Origin: JBAXPV01 sp037132075
GTDB taxonomy: Bacteria > Bacteroidota > Bacteroidia > Bacteroidales > CAIXZF01
Reading direction: 5' to 3'
Length of the DNA: 64,000 nucleotides
Assembly (NCBI GenBank): GCA_037132075.1
Contig: JBAXPV010000008.1
Coordinates: 1 to 64,000, forward strand
This document shows, piece after piece, positions 18,056-26,769 of the stretch. Position numbers and translations under genes: made by a program. Under the pieces are notes generated by a model. The model was not told the origin of the DNA. It saw nothing but the letters and a program-made list of their open reading frames with translations, and searched no databases. Numbering within the stretch: position 1 is the first letter of the stretch; the number at the start of each line of letters is the position of its first letter.

Positions 18056-19786
18056 CTATCTTTGGTAAGTTTTTACCCCATGACAGCCTGGACCGCATGA
18101 ACCGCCATTCAAAGTATCCTTATAGTTCATCTTCATTGCCCAATCACCAAAAGGAATTTTCTCATTCAGCAAATGTTTGAGATTGGCTGCATGAACGTCA
18201 TGACAAACATTACAATTTCTGCCCTTTGCGCCATTAACATGAACAAAATGTAGATTTTTGTCTCCATTACGGAATGATGTTGCGGTGGTCGTCGCAGCTT
18301 CAGTCAGAAGTTCGCTCTTATGACAAGTAAAGCATAAAGCAAAACTGTCTTTCACACCCTGAGTATAAAAGTCCTTGCCAAATTTAGCGACCAGCAAGTT
18401 CTCATTTTCAGCATAATGTGGGTTATGACATCCGGTACATCCGTTTTTCTCTATCGCACCATGAACATATTTATTCTTCTGGAAAAGCTGTTTCATGTTG
18501 GCGAGGGTTCTGTTGCCGACTTTGATCGCCTTGCTATGACAATTGACACAAAGGCTTTTCTGGTCAGCCAGCAATATCTTCTCCGTGGGAGAAGCATGCG
18601 GAGAATGACAATTGGTGCAGGCTTTGGCATCTTTTAAAGGCCCGTGAACGACTTTAGACTTTTGCAAAGGCTCTTCAAAGTCATCATGACAACCGACACA
18701 AAGTTCACCAACTTTTTGCTTCAGCAGCTTTGGTTCATCAGAAGCATGGGGCAGATGGCAGATGCTGCATTTGTTTTTAAACGGAGGATGCGTAAACGCC
18801 ATAGCCATTTGCTTATTCTGAGTCTCATGGCATTTCAGGCAAGGAGCCGGGCTCAGGTCTTTCACAAGATTTTTATTATCCCCTTTATGTGGATCATGGC
18901 AAGCATTACATTTCCCCTGGCTCACGGCGCCATGGATTACCTTTTTGTCCTCCAGCCCCAATTTGTGGCAGTTCAGACATATCGTTCCTATGCTGGCAGC
19001 TTTGAGTAGCGAGTCATTGGGCGAGCTATGCGGACTATGGCAAGTAATACAGCTATTCCCTTCTTTCACCGCTTTGTGTGAAAATTTTGCCGCATCAACA
19101 TCAGCTTGCAATTCATCATGACAGCCAAAACACAATTCTGTAACTTTTTGACCCAACATATGTGCTTCATTTGACCCATGAGGTTTATGGCAAATCACAC
19201 ATTTATTTCTAAATGGAGGATGAACGCTTTTGTCAGCCAATGCAGCCTTTTTCTCTGTATGGCAACTATAACATAAATCCTGTCCTTCAAATTTCAATAA
19301 TTTCTTCACATCCGACTGATGAGGATCATGGCAAGCCTTGCAATTGCCTTCTGCAACAGGTTTATGCTTATTTGTCAATTCGTCAAGGCCAAGATCATCG
19401 TGACATTCCATACATATTTTCCCAACCGGAGTCTCTTTCAGCAATTTAGGATTGTCAGAACTATGAGAAGAGTGACAAATCAAACACTTACCGTTACTCA
19501 CTACAGCATGTACATTGGCTTTGGTATTCCATGGCTTATGACAGGAATAGCATAAGTCAGGGATTGCTTTTGCCAGTGCAAAACCTTTCACTTCTGCCTG
19601 GGGATGGGTCTGGCCGTTAGGAGTATGGCAAGCATCGCAGCCCTCTGTGACAGGCTTATGTGACATCTTGCCAGCCATAATAGCAGAATGACAATCCATA
19701 CATTTTTTGTCCTCTGCCATTGCTGATTTGAAAGGCATGAGCAGGGCAAAAACCGGTATCAGTATCAGTAAGAATAAGCGTTTCAT
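18056..19786 (-). CDS. 21-heme cytochrome c, doubled-CXXCH type
   Basis: 576 residues from the internal ATG at 19786, which begins a good signal peptide (MKRLFLLILIPVFALL ... AMA). The longer frame adds 22 residues that do not fit a signal peptide. I count 20 CXXCH motifs plus a final CX3CH (CGPGCH) ten residues before the end. They lie in repeated units such as ICMECHDDLG ... NCKACHDPH and KCNACHDPHKG, with paired histidines typical of bis-His hemes. That is about one heme per 27 residues, consistent with an extended electron wire. It has no anchor and should be periplasmic or secreted. It is the last gene of the minus-strand cytochrome cluster, 140 bases after the pentaheme lipoprotein gene. 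Confidence 0.9.
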   Translation of the reverse strand: MKRLFLLILIPVFALLMPFKSAMAEDKKCMDCHSAIMAGKMSHKPVTEGCDACHTPNGQTHPQAEVKGFALAKAIPDLCYSCHKPWNTKANVHAVVSNGKCLICHSSHSSDNPKLLKETPVGKICMECHDDLGLDELTNKHKPVAEGNCKACHDPHQSDVKKLLKFEGQDLCYSCHTEKKAALADKSVHPPFRNKCVICHKPHGSNEAHMLGQKVTELCFGCHDELQADVDAAKFSHKAVKEGNSCITCHSPHSSPNDSLLKAASIGTICLNCHKLGLEDKKVIHGAVSQGKCNACHDPHKGDNKNLVKDLSPAPCLKCHETQNKQMAMAFTHPPFKNKCSICHLPHASDEPKLLKQKVGELCVGCHDDFEEPLQKSKVVHGPLKDAKACTNCHSPHASPTEKILLADQKSLCVNCHSKAIKVGNRTLANMKQLFQKNKYVHGAIEKNGCTGCHNPHYAENENLLVAKFGKDFYTQGVKDSFALCFTCHKSELLTEAATTTATSFRNGDKNLHFVHVNGAKGRNCNVCHDVHAANLKHLLNEKIPFGDWAMKMNYKDTLNGGSCGPGCHGVKTYQR

Positions 19787-19926
19787 CTGAAAATATTTAT
19801 ATATATTAAACCGCGCCAGGTGTTTTAAAAAATACAAGCTTAAAATTACCAATTTCCTTCATACAATCACGCTGTCAGGCCTGTATTCGTTAAGAAAAAT
19901 ACGAATTTATCCATAAAAACCAAGAT

Positions 19927-20490
19927 TTATCGTAAAATAAAATGGTTTGCCCCCCCATGTGGGTTATGACATACAGTACATTCACGATTCCCAATCTCGA
20001 GGTGAGCGCTGGTTTTCATTAGCTGCCCTCCCTGGTGGCAAGTAGTACAGATCTGTTGGCCCTTGCGTTTCAACAGCTTGGGCTCAGTGGACATATGTGG
20101 GGCGTGACAATTGGTGCAATAGCCGCTACTCACAGGTCCATGCAAAAAGGCAAATTTCTCCTTAAAATCCTGATGACAGGAATAACACATACCTGGCTGC
20201 GGTTTCAGATTGCTCCTGTTCCCGCTATTATCATGGCAGGCATTACACTCTTCTTTTTTATACGGTGGGTGATAAATATAACCAGGTACATTGGTATAAG
20301 ACATATCGTTCATGCGGTTAAGGCTGTCTTTTATCCGGCTGGAGTCAATTTTAATGACATCAGTCGCACGAACAGTATCAGAAACACCGTCAAAAAAGAA
20401 AGATAAGGTCCTGAAATTTGATTTTGGCGAACAGCTGAACAAAATGCCAAAAACAAATATCAGGAAGACATAAGGAACGCGAAATTTCAT
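19927..20490 (-). CDS. Pentaheme cytochrome c lipoprotein, copy B
   Basis: 187 residues. The lipobox LFSC (Cys near residue 20) is followed by a 55-residue linker. Five CXXCH motifs then follow (CNACH, CYSCH, CTNCH, CTTCH, CTVCH) in a doubled-CXXCH arrangement ending CTVCHNPHGGA. It is a clear paralogue of the pentaheme lipoprotein at 25040; both share the HPPY segment, FLHGPV/FVHGPV and PKLLKRKGQQ. It is probably anchored to the outer membrane as an electron entry or exit module. It lies 81 bases downstream of a tetraheme cytochrome gene. Confidence 0.9.
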   Translation of the reverse strand: MKFRVPYVFLIFVFGILFSCSPKSNFRTLSFFFDGVSDTVRATDVIKIDSSRIKDSLNRMNDMSYTNVPGYIYHPPYKKEECNACHDNSGNRSNLKPQPGMCYSCHQDFKEKFAFLHGPVSSGYCTNCHAPHMSTEPKLLKRKGQQICTTCHQGGQLMKTSAHLEIGNRECTVCHNPHGGANHFILR

Positions 20491-20571
20491 CCGTTCAATG
20501 TAAGGTTATAAAAATAAAAGGCGATTAATATCTAATCGCCTTTTAAAATTTCATAGAAAAAAGAGCCTTCT

Positions 20572-21198
20572 TTACTTGCTGTGGCAAGTTAAGCAAAGGG
20601 CACTGCCCGCATTTGATTTCTTCAACAGGTGTGCAATGCCGGCGCCATTGTGAACGTCGTGGCAGGAAGCACATTCTACTTTACCGCCTAAGAGCATATT
20701 GGAAGCAATTGTTCCTGCACCAATGCCTGATGGAGATGTAACTGCCTTAAGACCTGGATCTAAGGTAACAAGTGCGGCATCATAGGTGAAAGAAATCGGG
20801 TGATCATTGCTGAGATCTATTCCGAGGTTTGAATAACCGACAGGAGATCCAACTGTTCCAATGAAGGTTGTGCCACCAATGGCCACCGTATTATCATGAC
20901 AACTCAAACACAATTTAGAACTGGCAGATGGCTGTCCGATTGTTCCTGCTGGTGTACCCGCATTCAAGGTTGGGGAAGAATAAACCGTATAGGTAGCTGT
21001 TGATGTAGCATGGCTCCACAAAGGAGCGTTTGCCACCAAAGCCGCAGCATGAGGTGTATGACAAACTTTACAGATTTCGCCGCTTGAATTCCATGAAGCG
21101 CTCGTAAAGTCGTGTTTAGACCCTACGATGGTTTGACCCAGAACAAACTGGCTGAAAACCAGCATCGCCAGAAGAACGAATAGTTGTTTTGCTTTCAT
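20572..21198 (-). CDS. Tetraheme cytochrome c, OmcE-like candidate, copy B
   Basis: 208 residues: a signal peptide (ends VLGQ), then a compact four-heme domain with GSKHDF at the mature N-terminus, CKVCHTPH, CLSCHDN, DLSNDHPISF, CASCHDVH and a final CLTCHSK at the C-terminus. Size, heme count and the SKHD/DLSxDHPxSF motifs match the general pattern of tetraheme c-type cytochromes that include the Geobacter filament protein OmcE. The OmcE link rests on memory of the family, not on an alignment. About 15 of roughly 187 mature residues differ from copy A. It is separated by 148 bases from the upstream 12-heme gene and may have its own promoter. Confidence 0.85.
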   Translation of the reverse strand: MKAKQLFVLLAMLVFSQFVLGQTIVGSKHDFTSASWNSSGEICKVCHTPHAAALVANAPLWSHATSTATYTVYSSPTLNAGTPAGTIGQPSASSKLCLSCHDNTVAIGGTTFIGTVGSPVGYSNLGIDLSNDHPISFTYDAALVTLDPGLKAVTSPSGIGAGTIASNMLLGGKVECASCHDVHNGAGIAHLLKKSNAGSALCLTCHSK

Positions 21199-21275
21199 AA
21201 TTGTTTTTTTTGGGGGGATTAATAATTACTAATTAATTTTTAAAAGGAAATAAAAAACTAAATCCTTCCAAGTTT

Positions 21276-21283
21276 CAAAATTA
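21276..21283 (-). promoter_or_regulatory. Possible -7 box of tetraheme copy B
   Basis: TAATTTTG on the minus strand matches TAnnTTTG and lies 78 bases before the ATG. The tetraheme copy A gene has the same box at a similar distance, preceded by similar CTTCCAA sequence. No clear -33 element is seen. Confidence 0.3.
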
Positions 21284-21346
21284 AAGTAAATAACTACCGA
21301 TTTACCTATTTTTGTAATTTGGAATCATTCTAAATACTTTCATGCG

Positions 21347-23053
21347 TTAATACGATGAAGCATCATGCGTGTGGTTGTGACATTTCAGCGTACAATTTCC
21401 TGTTCTGTTGCCATTATCCTGGAAAAATAAATTCCCATTTACACTAGACACAACATGTGTATTAAAGTTGACCAGGTGGGTATTTCTATTTGGAACACCC
21501 TGGGTACTGCTGATTCCATGGGGATCGTGGCAAGTATTACAGGGGGTCTTTGCTGTAACCACATGTTTATAATGGACTAATCTTTTCACATTGTCGCCAT
21601 TGGCGTCATTATATTCACTCCTATTATGGCATGAATAACAGAGTGCATAAGCAGAAGCAGATTCGCTAACGTTCTCCGATTTCGAATACTGAGCTTTCAG
21701 AATTTGCGGATAAATAGATCCGTGCGGACCGGAAGGACCGTCAGCATCGTCGCTTGCGTGACAGGAAGAACAATAAATAATACTATTTTCAGTCATCGGA
21801 GAAATCAAACCAGGGACATTGGTATTTTTCCCAAAAGTCTCCACAGGATGGAATGAGATACTATTACCGGCAAATTCAAGCCTGGTATCTGACTGTGAGA
21901 TTTGCCGCTGGCTAGATGAGGCAGTGGCCGGATTACTGCTATGACAACGGAAACAGATTTCATATTCATACTGAGCTTGTTCAACAGGCATTCCTTTACT
22001 GTTGATTCCTTTGACACCAGCGAGGAAACCGCTGACGGCAGGAGCCTGTGCAACTGCCTTATAACTAGCGTGCGGGTTGTGGCAATCAGAGCATTCCACG
22101 TGTTTGGTGGCCATGAGTGCTGCCTCGGAAGGATCATGTAATCCAGTATATGCGCTCATATCATGCCTGTAAGTTTTAGAAATCTGAGCCTGGATGTTTT
22201 TCTGACTGGACGCGACAGTACCGCTATGACAATTGAGACAATTTTTTTCTTCGGCGACGAAGTTCATCAATTGGGACTTTCCACCTGCATGATGTGGACT
22301 GTGACAATTCTCGCAACCGTTTTTTGCAACGGTATTGTAGGTTGAAGGCGTATTAGTCCATGGGTTTGGGCCGCTTCCGTTCCAGCTTGCGACAGAAGTC
22401 CGGTGGGTAGCAGTGCCCCAGTATTTGGTCTGGTGACAACTCAGGCAAAGGTTAGAATACTCAGTGGTGGCGACAAGGAAATTCGTCGTAATATTTTTAT
22501 GTGGGTCGTGGCAGGAGGTACACTGCATTTTGCCGTTTTCAAGTTTTACAAGACCCTGAAGACTAGACGGTGCCTTTAGCTCATTGTTAACGGCGGCAAG
22601 TGATGCGTCATAAAAAAATGAAACCGGATGATCATCTGAAAGATCTTTCCCAAGGTTCGTTTTACCGGCCGGCATTGTGGAGATTCCCCTGGAAAATGAA
22701 ATTTCACGGGGACGACTTAGTACATTACCCAGGGCGATAGTCCCATCGTGGCAGGAAAGGCAGAGTAATGAAGATCCATCCGGCTGACCGGGCTGGGCAT
22801 GTAAGGTAGAACTCGTTGCACTGTTGTACAAAGTATAGGACAAACCCGGATCACGTTTGTTCCAAAGAGGTGATTGTGCTTTGGCGGTATGTGTTGTATG
22901 GCAGAAAATACAAATCTCGGATTCGGAAGTGGCTTTTACTTCTCCCGGACCGGATGCGGAAAGGTTATGGACTGTATTAACGATAGATTGAGAAAACACA
23001 AAAACCGGCAAGCACAAGAAAAGGAAAAGAAGTATATAGAGTATCCTGTTCAT
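21347..23053 (-). CDS. 12-heme cytochrome c with N-terminal tetraheme-like domain
   Basis: 568 residues with a signal peptide (ends VFSQ). Residues 22-210 or so are a diverged version of the neighbouring tetraheme proteins: VNTVHNLS, CIFCHTTH, PLWNKRDP, CLSCHDG, DLSDDHPVSFFYDASL, CTSCHDPH, CLSCH. Seven more CXXCH motifs follow (CENCH, CLNCH, CSDCH, CFRCH, CSSCH, CYSCH, CNTCH), then a C-terminal CX3CH (CTLKCH). No anchor is seen. It lies 12 bases downstream of the barrel gene, which suggests it is the barrel's direct partner, either inside the pore or on one face. The CXXCK of NrfA-type nitrite reductases is absent. Confidence 0.88.
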   Translation of the reverse strand: MNRILYILLFLFLCLPVFVFSQSIVNTVHNLSASGPGEVKATSESEICIFCHTTHTAKAQSPLWNKRDPGLSYTLYNSATSSTLHAQPGQPDGSSLLCLSCHDGTIALGNVLSRPREISFSRGISTMPAGKTNLGKDLSDDHPVSFFYDASLAAVNNELKAPSSLQGLVKLENGKMQCTSCHDPHKNITTNFLVATTEYSNLCLSCHQTKYWGTATHRTSVASWNGSGPNPWTNTPSTYNTVAKNGCENCHSPHHAGGKSQLMNFVAEEKNCLNCHSGTVASSQKNIQAQISKTYRHDMSAYTGLHDPSEAALMATKHVECSDCHNPHASYKAVAQAPAVSGFLAGVKGINSKGMPVEQAQYEYEICFRCHSSNPATASSSQRQISQSDTRLEFAGNSISFHPVETFGKNTNVPGLISPMTENSIIYCSSCHASDDADGPSGPHGSIYPQILKAQYSKSENVSESASAYALCYSCHNRSEYNDANGDNVKRLVHYKHVVTAKTPCNTCHDPHGISSTQGVPNRNTHLVNFNTHVVSSVNGNLFFQDNGNRTGNCTLKCHNHTHDASSY

Positions 23054-23065
23054 AATTTTAATTGA

Positions 23066-25024
23066 TTAAAAGCGGCGGGCGATTTTGAAAAACAATCCAT
23101 TGTAATTGTTTATTTCATTCATATAATTCCTCCGGTAAGTTTGGGCTCCGACAGAAATAAATATCTGCCTGATTTGCGTGGTGTACTCGAGGCGGGCGTT
23201 CAGCATATCCAAATCAATGTTGACCTTTTCCCCACTTTGATGCCTGTATCCCAATTCGAGCGTAATTTTTGAATACCCATTTAAATTATATCCTAACTGA
23301 CCATTCACATCAGAATATTGCTGGTGAATGGTATCTGCAACCAGTTCATATTCGCTGAGGTTTGCATTCAGAGAATAAATAAGTTTTTTCCTGTATTCTC
23401 CCTGCCAGCTGATGAAATAGCGTAATTGCTTATAGGGCATGATAGAGCTGTTATAATCATCATATTCAACACCGCCACTCAAAGATTTATATTCTGTCCT
23501 GAATCCATACAGATTCTGGGTGATGGAATCGAGGGTAATAAAATCGGTTTTTTGTAGATTTCTATAGCTCTGTTTCTGATGACGATAATATAAATTAACA
23601 AGCCTCTTAAACAAAGTAATGCCAGCTGACCAGTTCTCGTTATGCATATCGAACCGGTAGGCACCGGGCATCAAAGCTCTGTAGTCAACGAAAACAGTCA
23701 TGTTATTTGCAATCTGACCGCCGGGGACACGTTGTATTTCAAGATATTGCCCATGGGTCACGATGATATAATCAAAATTAACCTGGTATAAAATGGTGCC
23801 TGTAACATCCCTAACCTGGAGTGACGCAACATCGACATTCGGCCGTTTTAATAAGACGATTGTAGCGTCAATCAGAATATATTGTTCGTGCATCACCTGG
23901 AACCATTGGGAAGCGCCATTGGGCTGTTCCTGGTGATCCCATAAATAGCTGTACGACAGATTTATCTGACCTGTTGGGATTTTCTTCTCATACATGAAGT
24001 TAATCCCGGTTTTGATTTCTTTCTGATCAAAGTCAGTTTGCTTGATGTTGACATTCTCATAAAAAGCGTTGGAATTCAAACTTTCAAAGAGTTTGTGCCG
24101 AATCAGTCCCCTCCATGTTTGCTGATTGATATTTTGACGTTCCCGCTTAATATCATAATAGTTGTAATTGGCTCCCAGTTCAAATTTCCAAGGCAACTTA
24201 AACGATAAAGTTTCGAAGGCTTGTTTCCTTTGCATGGTATCATAGCCAACCTGATCAGCAAAGTTGATCAAAGAATTGAAGCGCTGACGCTGCAAACGAT
24301 CAAAATAAACCTCATCTGTCAGGTAAAACTCCCTTAAGTCATTGGTAATAGCAGGCATGTCTTTCTCTATCCTTTTCAAATAATTCCTGGAGAGAATAAG
24401 TTCATGACGATCATGACGACCAAAGGATTGCATGACGCGTCCTTCGAGGTTGTCGTTGTCATAACTGAATAACCTGCCTGTATTAATTTCATTCTGGATG
24501 ATATTCCCTTTTTGATAGCTTATCGAGAGTGGTAGATATTTGGTACGTAAAAAGAAAACACCTCCAAAATTTTTCGAATCCGTTTTAATGTCTGACAAAA
24601 ACTCCCTATTGCTGAAAGTCTGAGAGGCATTGGCAAAAGCGGAAAGACTAACGATCTTTTTTTGAAACAACAAACCTCTAAGGTCGAGTCGTTTTGTTGT
24701 TCTCATCTCCCCTTCATCCGGGATGGCAATATACCTGTCGCGGCTTTGACCCGGGGAATACTCAGCATAGACGTCGAACTGGAAAAAGTCAGGATGATAG
24801 AAAAAGCTAGTGGCATTCAGAAGAACCCCGGCATTGACATTATAACTATCGGCAGTATCAGTCTGGTCGCCGCGTTTGATCGCTTCCTGCCTGAAATATC
24901 CATCAAGACTTAATTGCCCGGTAAAGCTGGTAAGTTTAAAAAACGTAGGAGCTACTGTCGACTGTTGGGCGAAGGCCCCCAGTGACAGTAACATTATAGC
25001 TGCTATGATCTTGAACGTTCTCAA
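23066..25024 (-). CDS. Large outer-membrane beta-barrel, candidate porin of a porin-cytochrome conduit
   Basis: 652 residues. A signal peptide (ends GAFAQQ) is followed by alternating amphipathic strands throughout, ending in FKIARRF with the terminal Phe typical of outer-membrane barrels. The length is close to MtrB/PioB/Ext-type porins, which thread cytochromes through the outer membrane. I see no cysteine at all, so the MtrB CXXC motif is missing. It is placed between a pentaheme lipoprotein (15 bases upstream) and the 12-heme cytochrome (12 bases downstream). The porin role is inferred from this context and barrel features, not from recognised homology. Confidence 0.8.
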   Translation of the reverse strand: MRTFKIIAAIMLLSLGAFAQQSTVAPTFFKLTSFTGQLSLDGYFRQEAIKRGDQTDTADSYNVNAGVLLNATSFFYHPDFFQFDVYAEYSPGQSRDRYIAIPDEGEMRTTKRLDLRGLLFQKKIVSLSAFANASQTFSNREFLSDIKTDSKNFGGVFFLRTKYLPLSISYQKGNIIQNEINTGRLFSYDNDNLEGRVMQSFGRHDRHELILSRNYLKRIEKDMPAITNDLREFYLTDEVYFDRLQRQRFNSLINFADQVGYDTMQRKQAFETLSFKLPWKFELGANYNYYDIKRERQNINQQTWRGLIRHKLFESLNSNAFYENVNIKQTDFDQKEIKTGINFMYEKKIPTGQINLSYSYLWDHQEQPNGASQWFQVMHEQYILIDATIVLLKRPNVDVASLQVRDVTGTILYQVNFDYIIVTHGQYLEIQRVPGGQIANNMTVFVDYRALMPGAYRFDMHNENWSAGITLFKRLVNLYYRHQKQSYRNLQKTDFITLDSITQNLYGFRTEYKSLSGGVEYDDYNSSIMPYKQLRYFISWQGEYRKKLIYSLNANLSEYELVADTIHQQYSDVNGQLGYNLNGYSKITLELGYRHQSGEKVNIDLDMLNARLEYTTQIRQIFISVGAQTYRRNYMNEINNYNGLFFKIARRF

Positions 25025-25039
25025 TTCTGATCCATTTTT

Positions 25040-25600
25040 TTATTTTAAGGCATACCTTGTTGCTCCACCATGCGGGTTATGACAGCTGGTACAGTCATTA
25101 CTCCCGATGGAGCTGTGTGCTTTATTCTTCATTACTTCAGTCAAAACATGGCATTGGGTGCACAGTTGCTGGCCTTTACGTTTAAGTAATTTCGGCAGCT
25201 TTGCGGTATGAGGTGAATGGCAGGCAGTGCAATAACCACCGCCAACAGGACCATGTACAAACGCATATTGGTCTTTAAAATCATCATGACAACCATAACA
25301 AACGCCCGGCATGGGTTTTACGGCACTCTTTAAGCCTTCCTCATGGCAACAAGTACACTTATGATTCCCGTAGGGAGGATGAGTCACCAATTCAGCAACA
25401 GGAACAGCCGCAAAGGAAGCCAAGGCCGGGACGCCATTGCCAGGTTTCAGCGTGTCAAGTGGATGGTAGATCCGCGTTTTTGTAAAGTTGGGGACCCCAT
25501 CAAAAAGAAATGACAAGATTCTATAACTGGTTATCGGGGAACAACTAACCAACATGCCCATGAGCAGAAACAGGAGAATATGGGAACTACGTAGTTTCAT
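25040..25600 (-). CDS. Pentaheme cytochrome c lipoprotein, copy A
   Basis: 186 residues. Lipobox LVSC (Cys at residue 20), then a linker, then five heme motifs: CTCCH, CYGCH, CTACH, CTQCH, CTSCH. The first motif contains an additional cysteine (CTCCH). It is paralogous to the lipoprotein at 19927 (shared HPPYG/HPPYK, FVHGPVGGGYCTACHSPH-type core and PKLLKRKGQQLC). It is co-directional and closely spaced between the NHL lipoprotein (20 bases) and the barrel (15 bases), which argues for assembly with both at the outer membrane. Confidence 0.9.
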   Translation of the reverse strand: MKLRSSHILLFLLMGMLVSCSPITSYRILSFLFDGVPNFTKTRIYHPLDTLKPGNGVPALASFAAVPVAELVTHPPYGNHKCTCCHEEGLKSAVKPMPGVCYGCHDDFKDQYAFVHGPVGGGYCTACHSPHTAKLPKLLKRKGQQLCTQCHVLTEVMKNKAHSSIGSNDCTSCHNPHGGATRYALK

Positions 25601-25620
25601 CCGTTCAATTAATGGTGTTG

Positions 25621-26691
25621 TTATTTTTTAATTCCGACTGCGCCATAAACGTTGATTTTGTCCGGACCATACTGGTTGGTAACGAAAATCAAATATTTCA
25701 GTGTAAAGCCAGGGTCCACGTATTTCTTGAAATAGCTTAAATTGTCATAATCAACGATAACCTTTGCCGGTAACCAAAGATCTCCGGGGCCTTTGTAAGA
25801 TCCTCCGAAAAACATTAGCAACTGACCTTCTTTATTAAATATCTGTACATTCTCAAATCCGGCATCCACAACAAAAAGGTTACCATCATTGTCGACTGCG
25901 ATTCCCTTCGGCCTGACAAATTGCCCGAGAGAATTCCCAAAACCGCCGACAGCCTGGCGAAACTCGCCTGCATGCGTATATGTCTTAACTTTAAAATCAC
26001 CAAAGTCAGTTACATAAACAAAGTCCTTCGTTACGGTGATGTTGATCGGCTGAAACAAATGTCCGTCACCTGTTTCAGTGCTGTCAGGAAAGGAATACAG
26101 TAATTTATGAGTGCCTTTTTGATAAACATTGACTTTATTGTGACTGGCATCTGGAACCCAGATTTTGTCGCCATAAATTCCTATGTCAGTCGGTTTTGCA
26201 TCACCCAAATCACCAAAAGCATCGACATACTCACCGTTTTTATCGAAAACCACAATCTGGCGACGCTGGGCATCGGCAACATAAAGTGTTTGTGCAGTAT
26301 CCACGATGCAATTGGCAGGCATTTTTAACTTGCCCCTGCCTTTTGGGACCAGATAATCAAAGGTATGTTTGTCGAAATCGATATACTCCAAGCCATTGAT
26401 ACTGGCATCACAAACAAAGAGTTTCCCTTTTTGTATTGCGATTCCATAAGGCTTTGCGATAGGCAGAGATTTATTCTCTCCCAGGACAAAACGAGCCAGT
26501 CCGCTTCTTTGACCTGTGATATCGAGTGATGTACTGATGCTTGTTAAAAATTGTACGCGTGTCGTATCTGGAGGTGATGGGTAAATGACCAGGTCACCTC
26601 CTTTGTGAACATTACTGACTTTCTTTGAACAGGATAGAAAGACAAGTGGTCCAAGTATGATTAGCAGAATAACAATGAAGCGTTTTTCCAT
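25621..26691 (-). CDS. NHL-repeat beta-propeller lipoprotein
   Basis: 356 residues from the ATG at 26691, which gives a proper lipoprotein signal (MEKRFIVILLIILG ... FLSC). The longer frame adds 16 unsuited residues. NHL-type blades cover about 70-330 (KPYGIAIQKGKLFVCD, FQPINITVTKDFVYVTD, FVRPKGIAVDNDGNLFVVD), indicating a six-bladed propeller. It is part of the tight cytochrome/barrel run, 20 bases from the next gene. Lipid anchoring would place it at the outer membrane beside the conduit. Its role is unknown; structural scaffolding or assembly is a guess. Confidence 0.87.
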   Translation of the reverse strand: MEKRFIVILLIILGPLVFLSCSKKVSNVHKGGDLVIYPSPPDTTRVQFLTSISTSLDITGQRSGLARFVLGENKSLPIAKPYGIAIQKGKLFVCDASINGLEYIDFDKHTFDYLVPKGRGKLKMPANCIVDTAQTLYVADAQRRQIVVFDKNGEYVDAFGDLGDAKPTDIGIYGDKIWVPDASHNKVNVYQKGTHKLLYSFPDSTETGDGHLFQPINITVTKDFVYVTDFGDFKVKTYTHAGEFRQAVGGFGNSLGQFVRPKGIAVDNDGNLFVVDAGFENVQIFNKEGQLLMFFGGSYKGPGDLWLPAKVIVDYDNLSYFKKYVDPGFTLKYLIFVTNQYGPDKINVYGAVGIKK

Positions 26692-26769
26692 GAAAAGGCA
26701 ATGTAATGATATGGTATGCGAAGCAAAATTGCCTGGCAAATAAACCTATAAGCGAAGGACAGTAATTTC

